The notes beneath the pieces were generated by a model. The model did no database searches. It worked only from the letters and a program-made list of their open reading frames with translations, and was not told the DNA's origin. The position numbers and the translations under genes were made by a program. From Lunularia cruciata (taxonomy: Eukaryota; Streptophyta; Marchantiopsida; Lunulariales; Lunulariaceae), in NCBI GenBank assembly GCA_948567375.1, contig OX419762.1, positions 2,361,001-2,425,000 of the forward strand: a stretch of 64,000 nucleotides of DNA, written 5' to 3'. Shown here in pieces: positions 34,040-44,707 of the stretch (position 1 is the first letter of the stretch; each line of letters begins with the position of its first letter).

Positions 34040-35067
34040 CATGATTACTGGACTCAGGTTGCTCTTACCATATGTGTCCAAATAAGGAGTGGTTTCATGA
34101 GTACAAACCAGTCAATGGAGGATCTATAATAATGGAGAACAACATGGCTTATAAAGCTATTGGCATTGGTACAATACGCATAAAGATGTTTGATGGTACT
34201 GTGAGGACCCTTGCCAATGTGAGGCATGTTCTTGAATTAAGGAAAAATTTGATATCACTAGGCACTTTGGACTCAAATGGTTGAAGGTGGAGAGTAGAAA
34301 ATGAAACACTCAAGGTATCAAAAGGAGCATTGGTTGTAATGAAGAGCAAGAAGATAGGAAATCTTTATGGGCTTGTTGGAGAGATCATTACTAGAGGAGT
34401 GGAAAGTACTATTTATGAAAATGATGATCCCAAAGACCTTACTCAATTATAGCACTTAAGATTAGGTCATTTGAGTGAAAGGGATATAAGTGAATTGTCC
34501 AAGCAACAACTTCTAAAGGGCCTTAAAAATTGTAAGTTAAAATTCTATGAGCATTATTTTTGTGCAATAAGAAAGCAATGGAGGGTAAGCTTTTCCATAG
34601 GAGTTCATTTCACAAAGGGAATTTTAGACTATGTGCATTTGATGCTGGGGCCTTGCACCTATAGCTTCAAAATCTAGAGCATTATATTTTGTATCTGTGG
34701 TTGATGATTATTCTAGAAGAGTATGGGTCTACACCACAAAGAAAAATTAGAGGTCTTCTCTATCTTTAAATAGTGGAAGTGATGATGGAGAAACAAACTA
34801 TAAGGAAAGTGAATTATTTGAGATCTGATAATGGTGGAGAACACAAATTTGGAAAGTTCGATAGGTGTTGCAAGAGTGAAGGGATAATTCATCACTTTAC
34901 CATACCGGGTACTCCTCAACAAAATAGTTTGGCAGAGCGGATAAATCAAACACTCTTGGAGAAAGTAAGAATTATGCTAAGCAATATAGGATTGGAGAAG
35001 AGTTTTTGGGCATAAGCTATAAAAATAGCCAATCATTTGGTAAACATTTCTCTCTCTATTGCCATTG
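34040..35067 (+). pseudogene. Copia protease, GAG-pre-integrase and integrase (5' half)
   Basis: LDSGCSYHMCPNKEWFHEY carries the aspartic-protease DSG and the following Cys/His motif. VRHVLELRKNLISLGTLDSNG and HLRLGHLSERDISELSKQ are the GAG-pre-integrase. YLRSDNGGEHKFGKF supplies the second catalytic Asp, and FTIPGTPQQNSLAERINQTL the catalytic Glu (PQQN...AER). The frame then reads NHLVNISLSIAIE and is cut by element B. Interior stops occur at 34282, 34450, 34675 and elsewhere. Confidence 0.85.
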
Positions 35068-35071
35068 AGTG
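35068..35071 (+). repeat. Target duplication of element B (left)
   Basis: AGTG, repeated at 55282-55285. Removing B and one copy restores the copia frame across the site (Ala-Ile-Glu-Cys-Lys-Thr). Confidence 0.8.
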
Positions 35072-35300
35072 TGTCATGCTATTTGTAGCATTGCACCTAG
35101 ATTTCTCAATCTTTGGAGTAATAGTGTTGGTAGTTAGGAGTATTTTGGTAGTTACTCACAGACTACTTGTCAATGCTTAGATTTCAATTGCATGGTACTG
35201 ACCACATGGTCAAGAAGGCGGAAGTATGAGCAAGAAAGGAATCTGGAAGAGGCAGATCTTGGCCAAAATTGAGAAAGAAAGGAGAAAATCCGGTGCTTAC

Positions 35301-35708
35301 CTATTTGGAGTTATTGTAGGCAAATTCTGCAATTGCAAGACATTCATCCCAATTGGTATGGTAGACATTAACAAAGGCACATAGCATATCTTCCAAGGTG
35401 CAATTTGTATATTCAGTTTGTCCATCAGTTTGAGGACGATAGGCCATGGACAAAGCAAGCTTGGTGCCGAGTATCCAAAAGAATGCTTGCCAACACTTTC
35501 TAGTGAATGGAGGATCATGATTGGAGATGATTTCATGTGGCATCTCATGATACTTAGAAACATTGTCAAAGTAGATCTGCACTAAGGTCGGAACATCCAC
35601 GATATCAAAGGTTCGTGCCAAATGGATTTGCTTACTAAGCTTATCCACAAACACAATAATTGCTATATGTCCTTGCTTTTTCTTGGGCAAGGATTTGATG
35701 AGATCCAA
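35301..35708 (-). pseudogene. Integrase core of fragment D
   Basis: About 135 open codons of a DDE integrase catalytic core, with IIVFVDKLSKQIH (first Asp), SNHDPPFTRKCWQAFF (second Asp, in HDPPF for the usual DRGxxF) and YRPQTDGQTEYTNCTLEDML (catalytic Glu). It ends at AIAEFAYNNSK, where the C-terminal domain would begin, followed by a stop. Confidence 0.85.
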
Positions 35709-36384
35709 GCTTATGGGTTCTCATTGAGTGGATGGAATGGGGAGTAGTTGAAGGAGGTCCCTTGATTTTTGGTTGCTGGTCTTGTTATGTTGGCAGCTTT
35801 CACATGATTAGACAAACTCTTGAACATCTTGTGTCATGTTGGGCCACCACCATTGGTGTTGGAGGGTACCCAAGGTCTTGTCTACCCCCATGTGACCAAC
35901 AATTGGTAAGTCATGGGCTTCCTAGAGGCGCAGAAGTCAGAGATCACCCTTTGGCTAGAACATAAATCCGGTTCTCATAGAATAGAAGGCCTTCCTTATT
36001 GGAGAAGGTATTGTACTCCTTGTTGCATGCTACAAGATGACCTTGTACCATCTGAAAGAATAGATCTTGTTGTAGAGTTGCACTAAACTTGGTTTGGACT
36101 TTGGGGTCAATTGACACCGTCGTAATTGCCGCTGTGATGAGAGGAAGAGACTTCAAATAAGATCACCATAATAGAGCATCAGAGATGACATTGAACTGAC
36201 CAAGTTTGTACTCAAGTTTGATGTCAAATAGCTATAGTTGTTCCTCCTATCGATGATGTTGACTCTTCATGTGTTCCAAATGTAGTGTCTACAACAAGGA
36301 CTTGTGATCAATTCACATGACCACTTGTGTTCTCAAGAGATAATACCTCCATACCTTGATGGCATATACCATCACTAGTTGTTC

Positions 36385-37330
36385 CTAATCCCAAGCTGAG
36401 TAATTCCTTTCCGCTCTATTTAGTCTACAAGACACAAAAGCAATGGGATGCAACCTTTCTATGAGTTCTTTTTGTAACACATCTCCAATTGCAAAGTTAT
36501 AAGCATCAAAATCAACCACACATGTTACTTGAGAATCATATGGTTGGATTACTTGAAGAATTGGTCTTGAAGACACCATATGTTTTAGCTTTTGGAATAC
36601 TTCTTTGTGCTTGTTGGTCCATTGAAAGCTCAAGTTCTTCCCCAAGAGATCGGTCAATGGTGCGGTCACATGATCATAGTAGTGGATAAATCATCAATAA
36701 AAACTAGCCAATCCATTAAATGCCCATACTTCAATAGCATCCTTTGGAATAAGCCAATCAGTGATGGTCTTGATTTTCTCCTCTTCCATCTTGATCCCCT
36801 CTGATAGATCTTATGACCCAAGAAGGTAACTTCCTTCTACCAAAAGGTACACTTTGACTTCTTGCAATAAAACTACTATTTTTGTAGTCATCTTAGGACT
36901 TCTCGCACATGATTCACATGTTCTATCTCTATCTTGCTATAGTTAAGATATCATCCAAGAACACCACCATATATCAATCCAATAGTCCATCCAACACCTA
37001 GTGCATCTGATCCATGAAGATGGCTGGAGCATTAGTGAGCCCAAAAGACAAAACCCTCCACTCAAAATGTCTATATCCCTATTGATAGGGATGATGTGCA
37101 AAAGACTACCTTGTGCGGAAGGTAGTCTTTTGCACATCATCTCTATCAATAGGAATTTGCCAATAGCCGCTATGAAGATCCAACTTGGAGAAGTATCATG
37201 CTCCACTCAATTGATCAAAAAATTCATCAATTCAAGGCAAGGGTATGAATTCTTCATTGTCTGTTTATTGAGCCCATGGTGATCAATACCAAAATGAAGC
37301 CCTCCATCCTTCTTTGGAACAAATAGTGTG
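36385..37330 (-). pseudogene. RT and RNase H of fragment D
   Basis: From 37330: RT start, LDLHSGYWQIPID-type palm segment, the FGLTNAPA motif, then in other frames the connection and RNase H (PLTDLLGKNLSFQWTNK, ILQVIQPYDSQ, SCRLNRAERNYSAWD). A local inverted duplication at 37081-37150 lies inside the palm. Multiple frames are required. Confidence 0.75.
37081..37150. repeat. 30-bp inverted repeat inside the RT of fragment D
   Basis: The left arm 37081-37110 and right arm 37121-37150 are reverse complements with one mismatch, around a 10-nt spacer. In the minus-strand frame the right arm encodes IDRDDVQKTT, and the left arm is an extra, inverted 30-bp copy inserted between FRTR and GYRHFEW. 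The insert keeps the frame but adds stop codons. Confidence 0.9.
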
Positions 37331-37632
37331 TTACCATTGGAGTTTGGACTTTGTTAGACCTTTACCATTAACTATGAGACATCATTGATATGTTTTGGTG
37401 ATGGTGCAGCACTTCTCCAAGTGGATTGAGTGGCACTTCTTGACAAGTCTAGTGAAAGAAAGGCTTACTCGTTCTTGGATTGGGTTCTTAGTCGTTTTGG
37501 TGCACTAGTTGAGGTTTTGACTAATCACAATAAAGAGTTCTTGGCAGAGTTTGAAGTCTTATGTGACAAAGGCTTTGATTGATCATCATACTACCTCTTG
37601 AGATCATCCTCAAACATATGGCTTAGCAAAAA
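37331..37632 (+). pseudogene. Element B integrase, 5' fragment
   Basis: Collinear with A's integrase at 51848-52150: the WSLDF block is altered to SLDFVRPL-like sequence, then HFSKWIE, a LTNHNKEF counterpart of the second Asp motif (Asp changed to Asn), and QTYGLAKRVV. The frame is broken by small deletions and stops. Element A interrupts it at 37637 and it continues at 53722. Confidence 0.75.
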
Positions 37633-37636
37633 GAGT
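37633..37636 (+). repeat. Target duplication of element A (left)
   Basis: GAGT here and at 53722-53725. The same 4-bp size as for element B supports a common integrase property. Confidence 0.75.
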
Positions 37637-38081
37637 TGTCACGCCATTTGTAGTATTGCATCTAGATGCTCAGACATTGGAGTTCCAATGATACTAGTTA
37701 ATGGTATTTTGGCAATTACTCATAGACTATGTTTTGATAGCCATATTTCAGGTTTGAAATACTAACTTCATGGCGGAGCCCATTGTCACTTGCACCGTCC
37801 GCACTGTTGGATGTGCCGTCAGTGGGACCATTGGGATGAGATCTAGGTCAAAATCAGGAGTATACCTTAGGAGTGTAGCTCCAGAGAGCTTACTTCTCTG
37901 ATGTTGAGCCCTTGAGTTCCTAGCTAGAGTGGACAGAAAGCTTGCAAGCGTCACATGGAGTCTCTTAGCTAGAGTGGGTGTGGCTTGACTGTAATCAATA
38001 CCTTGTTGGTGGTAAATTGTTGAGGATCAGATCAAGTATTGATCTGAGTTTGATTGATTTGAGTGGTAAACAATCTGATTA
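37637..38081 (+). repeat. A1 block of element A (445 bp)
   Basis: Starts TGTCACGCCATTTGTAG and ends CAATCTGATTA. It matches A2 at 53171-53615, also 445 bp, along its whole length. Unlike A2 it is not followed by the B block; the leader CATCAAAGAAGTGAGTCAGG begins at once. Confidence 0.85.
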
Positions 38082-38134
38082 CATCAAAGAAGTGAGTCAG
38101 GGGGAAATTGGATGTAGGAACTACGAGTGTTGGT

Positions 38135-38139
38135 GGTAT
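38135..38139 (+). repeat. Target duplication of chromovirus C (left)
   Basis: GGTAT here and at 44708-44712. The uninterrupted leader in the 30975 copy reads GGTAGTATCTCC at the same place. Confidence 0.82.
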
Positions 38140-38832
38140 TGTAATACTCCAAGGACAAGGGAAGAGACAAAAGACAGATTGCACACTTAAACATTCGATG
38201 CCCCAAAGGAGCACCTTCTCTTTATTATATAGACAAAGAGGATCTCCTCCAAGGGAGCTCCACCCCTGGATTAATTACTTGGATGGGTGACATGTCTGGT
38301 CTAGGTCTTATCTGGTTGGTCAAACAAGCTTTGAATGGAAGGAATCTTTTAGGGAATCTTCATGTAGGAATCATAGAATCGTGTGAGTAAGGTACCGTTG
38401 GAAAGCTCTCGACAAGACAAAGCAAGGGGGAGGGAAGGCCAGCCTTTCCTTTCTTGGGGGAAGATTTGCACAGTTTCAAGGCCTAATTCATCCATTTAGG
38501 CTTCCAAAATTGCATTCAAAGATTTCAAGCATATTTCGATTACTACTCTATTAGTAGAAGTGCCCTTTTGGTGATACCTCTTTCTGATCTATTTATTCCA
38601 TCATGTGTAACATCCTTCTAGATGTTACCAAACCAATTCTCACCTTTAAATCATATGTCTAGCTATTGGTTCTAAGGTTCTGAAGTCTATTTTGGTTTCT
38701 ACCCTATTAGTAGAAGTATTCTTTTGGTGATACTTCTATCTTATCTATTTTGACCATCATGTATAACAACACTCTAGATGTTACCAAACTGAATTTCACA
38801 TCTAGATCATATGGCTAGCTCTTGGTATTACA
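38140..38832 (-). repeat. 3' LTR of chromovirus C
   Basis: On the plus strand it runs from TGTAATACTCC to GGTATTACA (terminal inverted TGTAATACY). The sequence next to it, GACCTCCCTCCTTTTAAG, is on the minus strand the polypurine tract. It contains an internal imperfect duplication around GTAGAAGTRYYCTTTTGGTG (near 38551 and 38715). Confidence 0.9.
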
Positions 38833-38879
38833 GACCTCCCTCCTTTTAAGATGTAAAGTCCTCGTTATGCAATTGTTGC

Positions 38880-39045
38880 TCAAATGCTTGCACCAACACC
38901 GGTGCATGTGCCAAATTGGCAGCCGGCTCCAAGTTGCTCCATAGAGGGGGTAACCTTTCCTTTTTACTAGATAGTCCACCCACGGATGACGAGTACCACA
39001 CATGTGTTTTTGGAGAATCCGCTCCACTTCATATTCCTCTATGCC
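38880..39045 (-). pseudogene. Chromodomain of element C
   Basis: The minus-strand reading ERILQKHMCGTRHPWVDYLV, then KRKGYPLYGATW, is a chromodomain (xxYLVKWKGxxxxxATWE). In chromoviral integrases it directs insertion toward methylated-histone chromatin. A frameshift follows ATW; the other frame continues with NLAHAPVLV-like sequence. Confidence 0.8.
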
Positions 39046-39500
39046 ATCAATGAGTGGCGGACAAGGTCAAATGTCTGTGTGGAATGATCTTGGCCTGATC
39101 GGGAAGCATATCTGTGTAGTATGGAGACATGGAACACTGGATGGATCTTCATGTGTGGCGGTAGCTCAAGGTGACAGGCCACAGCACCGATGCAAAAAAG
39201 AATCGAGAAAGGCCCAATAAAACGAGGTCTGAGCTTACGAGGTCCAACTAATGTGAGGTTGGTTGTCGATAGCCACACTTGATCCCCAACATTGAAATCC
39301 ATGTGCCTATGGTGTGCATCAACATACTGCTTCTATTGATTTTGTGCAATCTATAATCGGTGCTTGGCGCTCTCCACACCTTGTTGTATTCTAAAAACAA
39401 ATGTGTTGACTGCATCGACCTTGGTAGTCACTGGACTGATCTTCATCAAGCTAGAAGGTGTGAAGGGATGCTCACCATACATGAGGAAGAACGGAGTGAC

Positions 39501-40232
39501 CTAGGTGGATGCATTGACTGAATTGTTGTAAGCAAATTCCACGAACGGGAGTAGGGTGTCCCACCTCTCTTGCTCTTCTAAGGTGAAGCCGCGTAACATG
39601 TCTTTGATTGTGCAATTAGCCCGCTCTATTTGGCCATCTGTTTGTGGGTGGTAAGCTATGGACATGGCCGACTTGGTTTTGAAGAAACCAAAGAGTGTTT
39701 GCCAAAACAAACTGGTGAATTGGGTGCCTCTATCGGTGATGAGTACTCTAGACAAGCCATGGTGAGCAAAGACTGCATCTAAGTATAATTGAGCTAGTTG
39801 TGGAGTGGTCACCTCCTTGGTGGTAGGGTGTACATGAATCATTTTGCTGAGCCGGTCCACAAAGACCACGATGGAGTCACTTGAGGTGGTCTTGGGTAAT
39901 TCACAAACAAGATCCATACTCACTTGTTCCCAACGTTGGGTAGGAGTGGGGAGAGGTTGAAGGAGCCCTGCAAGAGCTTGGTTAGAAGCTTTGTTCTGTT
40001 GACAAAGTAGGCAGCTATGCATGTAGTCCATCACGTCGTTGCTCATCTTGGGCCAATAGTAATGGCGCTTGATTGTATCCAAGGTCTTGTCCACTCCGAC
40101 ATGAGTTGCAATGGCCGAATCATGACATTTTGCTAGAATGGTGGTGCGTAATTTTGGGACATTTGGGATCCATAATCTGCCATACCAAAAGGTGAGTCCT
40201 TGGGTGGTGGTGACACCTTTGGATGATTGCAC
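39501..40232 (-). CDS. Integrase of element C
   Basis: About 243 open codons. The zinc-binding region ends with HYYWPKMSNDVMDYMHSC and CQQNKAS (HHCC). The catalytic core has VSMDLVCELPKT (Asp 1), LITDRGTQFTSLFWQTLF (Asp 2) and YHPQTDGQIERANCTIKDML (Glu). It ends at LPFVEFAYNNSVNAST, where a stop precedes the C-terminal region, continued in other frames (39302-39039: FNVGDQVWLSTTNL and HPVFHVSILHRY). It integrates cDNA in the nucleus. Confidence 0.9.
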   Translation of the reverse strand: MQSSKGVTTTQGLTFWYGRLWIPNVPKLRTTILAKCHDSAIATHVGVDKTLDTIKRHYYWPKMSNDVMDYMHSCLLCQQNKASNQALAGLLQPLPTPTQRWEQVSMDLVCELPKTTSSDSIVVFVDRLSKMIHVHPTTKEVTTPQLAQLYLDAVFAHHGLSRVLITDRGTQFTSLFWQTLFGFFKTKSAMSIAYHPQTDGQIERANCTIKDMLRGFTLEEQERWDTLLPFVEFAYNNSVNAST

Positions 40233-40457
40233 TTCTATAATTTGTGGATCAGTTTTTGTAGCAGTCAGAATCTCTAGCCAGAATTCAAGGTTAATCTTTA
40301 ACCTCTATCACCAAGTTGTTTACCATTGGCATGCAGGTGAATGCATCTGCAAGTTGCTTCTTACCTTCAACATAGGTGATTGTCATGTTGAATCGTTGTC
40401 GCCACTCTGCCCACCAAATTTGGCAACGAGATAGATCCTTTTGCGTCTCAAGGTAGA

Positions 40458-41570
40458 CTAGAGGTAGACTAGAGGTAGACTAGAGGTTTGTGGTCTGTCT
40501 CTACTACAAATGCCTTCTCGCCCAGATAGTGCTTCCAATACTTGGTTGCTAGAACGATGGCCAACTCTTCTCGTTCTGTGGTGTGGGTAGTTGCGCTCTA
40601 CCGGTAACAACTTTTGAGAGAAATATGCAATTGGATGCCATCCGCCATGCCACTCTTGTTGTAGGAATGCTCCTATTGCTACGCTTGATGCATATGTAGC
40701 CAACTTGATTGGATGTTTTGGGTCATATCACTTCAAGATTGGTGCATGTAGCAAGGCGGCCTTCAATTTTTGAAAGGCCAATTCTTGTGCAGTTTCCCAT
40801 GTCCACTTCTTCCCCTTGCCAAGTAGTGCCGTTAAAGGCTGTGCAACCTTGGAGAAGTCCTTGAAAAATCTATGATAGAATCCCATCAACCCCAAGAAGC
40901 TCTTAAGTTGAGTCTGATCTTTTGGGGCACTCCATTTTTGAATGACCTCTATTTTATTTGTCAATACTTGAATACCTTTTGCACTTACTCTATGCTCCAA
41001 GTAGTCTACTTCAGACTTGCCAAACTCACACTTTGAGATTTTGGCGTACAATTGATTTTGTCTTAGAATCTAGAGGACCTCTTGTAGATGTTGTTTGTGT
41101 TCTGTCATCGTGCTATTATATACTAAGATATCATCCAAGAAGACAATAACCAACTTATCCAAGTATGGATGAAATATGTCATTCATTAGACTCATGAAAG
41201 TGGCAGGTGCATTGGTGAGGCCAAAAGGCATCACAAGATACTCAAAGTGGCCATACTTGGTTCGAAAGGCAGTTTTGTACACATCCTCGTCTGCAATTCG
41301 GATTTGATTGTAACCGCTCCGCAAGTCCAGTTTGGTGAAGTATCTAGCTCCATGGAGTTGATCAAATAGGTCATCTATGCAAGGTAAGGGGTATTTGTTC
41401 TTCATTGTTTGTTGATTGAGACCCCGATAGTCAATGCACATGCGCATTGTACCATCCTTCGTCTTCACAAACAAGATAGGGGCCCTATATGGTGATACGT
41501 TAGGTTGGATGGACCCTTTTTGTAGCATCTCCTCAATTTCAGTCTTACACTCCTCCAACTCATGAGGTGA
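40458..41570 (-). CDS. Reverse transcriptase and RNase H of element C
   Basis: RT (41558-41070) is open and typical: [72 protein letters not shown] and the catalytic [11 protein letters not shown]. The connection (41051-40728) has [13 protein letters not shown] and [17 protein letters not shown]. RNase H (40703-40458) has [20 protein letters not shown] and [14 protein letters not shown]. Frames change at about 41060 and 40710. Confidence 0.88.
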
Positions 41571-42273
41571 TAGGCAATATGGGGCCTTACAAGGAGGTGT
41601 CTTCCCCGGTAGTGTCTCAATTTTGTGATCTACTCACCTTTGTGGTGGTAATCTTGAGGGTAGATCATCGAGAAACATATCTTGAAACTCATCCAACACA
41701 TCCTTTAATTTCTTAGGAATTTATCCATTGAGTTGTGAACTCTAGAATTCTCTTATTAGACCCATAAAACAAACAATTGCCGTCCATTTGACATATAGAG
41801 GCAATTTCTGCCTGTGTGATTTTTCTTTAACCCCAATGATTGACCATTGGTGGGTTCTCACTACTTTCTTCCTCCAATCCACCATAGGGTTGTACTACTC
41901 CATCCATGGCATGCCTAAAATTGCATCATAACGAGTTTATTATATCACTCGCCACTCAATTGCTTCCTGATATTCTCCTATAGAGAGGGTTACCCGTCTA
42001 GGTAATGATTCAAGCCTCTCTATTTGCCCATTAGGTAACTCTACTTCTTCACTCCCATCTCTCTCTAGATCCATTCCCAATCTTATTGTAGCAGAGCGAG
42101 ACAACAAATTCTTTGTTGCTCTCGGATCTATAATACTCTCACTTGATTACCTTCTAGGATTCCATTCACGACAATCAATTGTGAGGTTGCTTTTCTGGAT
42201 CTTTGCGCGTTATTCTTCTTCCTTCCCTCGCTTCTTTGCTTCCTTATTGAGCCAATAAGGCCACAAGGTACAT
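41571..42273 (-). pseudogene. Protease region of element C
   Basis: A decayed aspartic-protease segment. The active site survives as DSRATKNLLSRSATIRLG near 42120 (DSGA changed to DSRA), followed by LPNGQ and AILGMPWM-like sequence near 41910. Several frames are required. Confidence 0.6.
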
Positions 42274-43292
42274 TTACTGGCAATCTTTGTTTTCCAAAGT
42301 GATTTCCACCTCCTCCTCTTCAATGTGCCTCTCCATGTTGTTCAAAGATTGCCTATACGAAGGCCGAGTGCCTCTAGGGAAACAAGTGCGACAGTTGGTA
42401 GATATGTGCACAATACGGCCACAATTGTAACAATGACTTTGTTTCCTCGAGTCCTTCCTCCTCATGGGACTCCATCTCTTTGTTCTTCTACCCGTCCCCA
42501 CTTCCCTTGAAGCGGGCGTGCTCCTCGATCCTAGAATCAAAGGTTGCCCAATTCCATCGGTATTGGTCCACCCATATGTGGCATTTCTACCCAATAATGT
42601 TGAGGTGGAACTACTCCTTCACCTCCACCTAATGCTTCTGCTATTCTCTACGCACAAGCAATGGCTTCAAATACCGTGCGAGGATTTTGCACCATGACTT
42701 CTTGGCAAATCCGCTCTTTCAACCCTCATTTGAAATTATCGAGAGCTTCTCTTGGACTCATGTTGGTAATTGCAACTTGTAGATCCAAAAATGCCTCCAC
42801 ATACTCTTGTACGTTATTCTTCTGTCTCAATCTCCATAGTCGGGTTTGAGCCATTTGCACAAAATCCACCAATTGGAAATTCTTCAATAGTCCTTCTTGC
42901 ATTGCTATCCATGTGACCTTCCTTCTCTTTGCCAACATGGATCGTTCACAAGCATCATACCATGTGAGGGCTTTATCGATCAAATACCCACATGCAAACA
43001 TGCATGTAGCATGCTTTGTGATCTTTGTTGAGAACAATTGGAAATATTGATTCATTCTCAAGATCCAATTTTCCACTACTCCCATCGTACACTGCCCCTT
43101 GTAAGGCTCAATGTTGCAGGTCTTCTTCATCCGGAATAGCAATGTAGCTTCATCGTTGATAGGGTTCGTAGGCACGGGTGCCTCTCCAAGTACTTCAGTC
43201 GTAAGTATTGGGTTTTGAGACGGCTCTTCTTCTTGCATGGCTTGATCATTCTTGAGGATTTGCACTTGACTTTGTAATGTCTCCATGGTCAT
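42274..43292 (-). CDS. Gag of element C
   Basis: The capsid-type domain (43292-42726) includes NWILRMNQYFQLFSTKITKH, ALTWYDACER and RLWRLRQKNNVQEYVEAFLD, the Retrotrans_gag pattern. A stop or frame change follows DNFK. The nucleocapsid part (42594-42274) has the zinc knuckle CYNCGRIVHISTNC (CX2CX4HX4C) flanked by basic residues. It assembles virus-like particles in the cytoplasm. Confidence 0.85.
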
Positions 43293-43950
43293 CTTAATCT
43301 CTCAAAATTCATTCAACATCCCTTGCATTCCTTGCACCAGCTCTTGCAATTGTGGATCCATGGTTCCTGCAACACTCAATTGCTAATATGTACTTCAATA
43401 CAAGGTCAATATAATCACCCTGGAAGGTGCATGAACTATCGGAACTACCATTGGGACCTTAGAAGCTATCACTTGTTGATAATACTCATCACCAAAATTC
43501 CTGACCATAAAATCTCTAAATATCACTTTCGATCTCACTACATAATGGATTTCTACCTAAGTGTTGAAAAGGAGAGGATTTGGGACATTCATATCCATTT
43601 TATCATAATAGAATGTAGATTGTCAAATCCAACTCTCTATCATATATCACCACAGGTAGAATCACCGGGTTTGGTGAGTTCATCACTCTGTTCATGAATT
43701 TTGCACCAAAGTAATAAACTAGCGATACCCTCATTTGCTCACGCTAGATGTACATAACCTTGATGTGGAATGGGTTTGAGAATGGAAAGCTAGGTGCGGG
43801 AAATTGTCCTCCCGGTGCATCCATCCTTCCACTCTCTAAAGTCCTTCCTAAGTCTAGTAATTACTCTATGTTCTCCACATCAAATTACTCAATTTCAGTA
43901 GTTCGTGCTATTCCAAGAAGGATGATCCATTCTCTTGGACTAAAACACTC
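43293..43950 (-). other. 5' leader of element C
   Basis: About 650 bp of untranslated sequence between the primer-binding site and gag; no reliable coding. Confidence 0.6.
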
Positions 43951-43962
43951 GCTCTGATACCA
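43951..43962 (-). other. Primer-binding site of element C
   Basis: The minus strand reads TGGTATCAGAGC one base after the LTR end. This is the standard plant initiator-Met tRNA complement, fully conserved. Confidence 0.95.
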
Positions 43963-43963
43963 T

Positions 43964-44707
43964 TGTAATACTGCAAGGACAAGAGAAGAGAGAAAAGACA
44001 GATTGCACACTCAAACATTTGATGCCCCAAAGGAGCACTTTCTCTTTATTATATAGACAAAGAGGATCTCCTCCAAGGAAGCTCCACCATAGGATTAGGG
44101 ACACAAATAGGTGACATGTCAGCAAGCTCCACCCTTGAATTACTTACTTGGATGGGTGACATGTCTGGTCTAGGTCTTATCTGGTTGGTCAAATAAGCTT
44201 TGACCGGAAGGAATCTTTTAGGGAATCTTCTTATAGGAATCTCAAAATCATGTGAGTAAGGTACCATTGGAAAGCTTTTGATAAGACAAAGCAAGGGGGA
44301 GGGAAGGCTAGCCTTTCCTTTGTTGGGAGGGGGGGGGGATTTACACAGTTTCAAGGCCTAATTCATCCGTTTAGGCTTCCAAAATTGCATTCAAAGATTT
44401 CAAGCATATTTCGATTCCTACTCTATTTGTAGAAGTACCCTTTTGGTGATACCCCTTTCTGATCTGTTTAGTCCATCATGTGTAACATCCTTCTAGATGT
44501 TACCAAACCAATTCTCACCTTTAAATCATATGTCTAGCTATTGGTTCTAAGGTTCTCAAGTCTATTTTGGTTTCTACTCTATTAGTAGAAGTACTCTTTT
44601 GGTGCTACTTCTATCTTATCTATTTTGACCATCATGTATAACATCACTCTAGATGTTACTGAACTGAATTTCACATCTAGATCATATGGCTAGCTCTTGG
44701 TATTATG
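43964..44707 (-). repeat. 5' LTR of chromovirus C
   Basis: Matches 38140-38832 with few changes. It contains an extra block near 44078-44122 that duplicates the AAGCTCCACC and GGGTGACATGTC segments. The terminal bases are altered (GGTATTATG instead of GGTATTACA). Confidence 0.9.

Larger units (their letters stand above)
35212..37330 (-). mobile_element. Fragment D: minus-strand Ty3/gypsy pol
   Basis: Reads, from 37330 down, RT (FVPKKDGG, then FGLTNAPA), RNase H (36669-36385: QWTNKHKEVFQKLKH, VVDFDAYNFAIGDVL) and integrase (35708-35301: IIVFVDKLSKQIHLA, MAYRPQTDGQTEYTNC). It has neither LTRs nor gag. Both borders are abrupt: the left lies inside B's A1 block and the right inside B's integrase. 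This suggests insertion followed by deletions or recombination. It is a different gypsy lineage from A/B. Confidence 0.82.
38140..44707 (-). mobile_element. Element C: chromovirus (Ty3/gypsy), layer 4
   Basis: A full-length minus-strand element with two LTRs (43964-44707 at its 5' end, 38140-38832 at its 3' end). It has a primer-binding site at 43951-43962, gag with a zinc knuckle, protease remnant, RT, RNase H, integrase, a chromodomain and a polypurine tract at 38833-38850. It is the innermost and youngest of the nest and has the longest open frames. LTR identity is high apart from a 45-50-bp local duplication in the 5' LTR. Confidence 0.9.
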
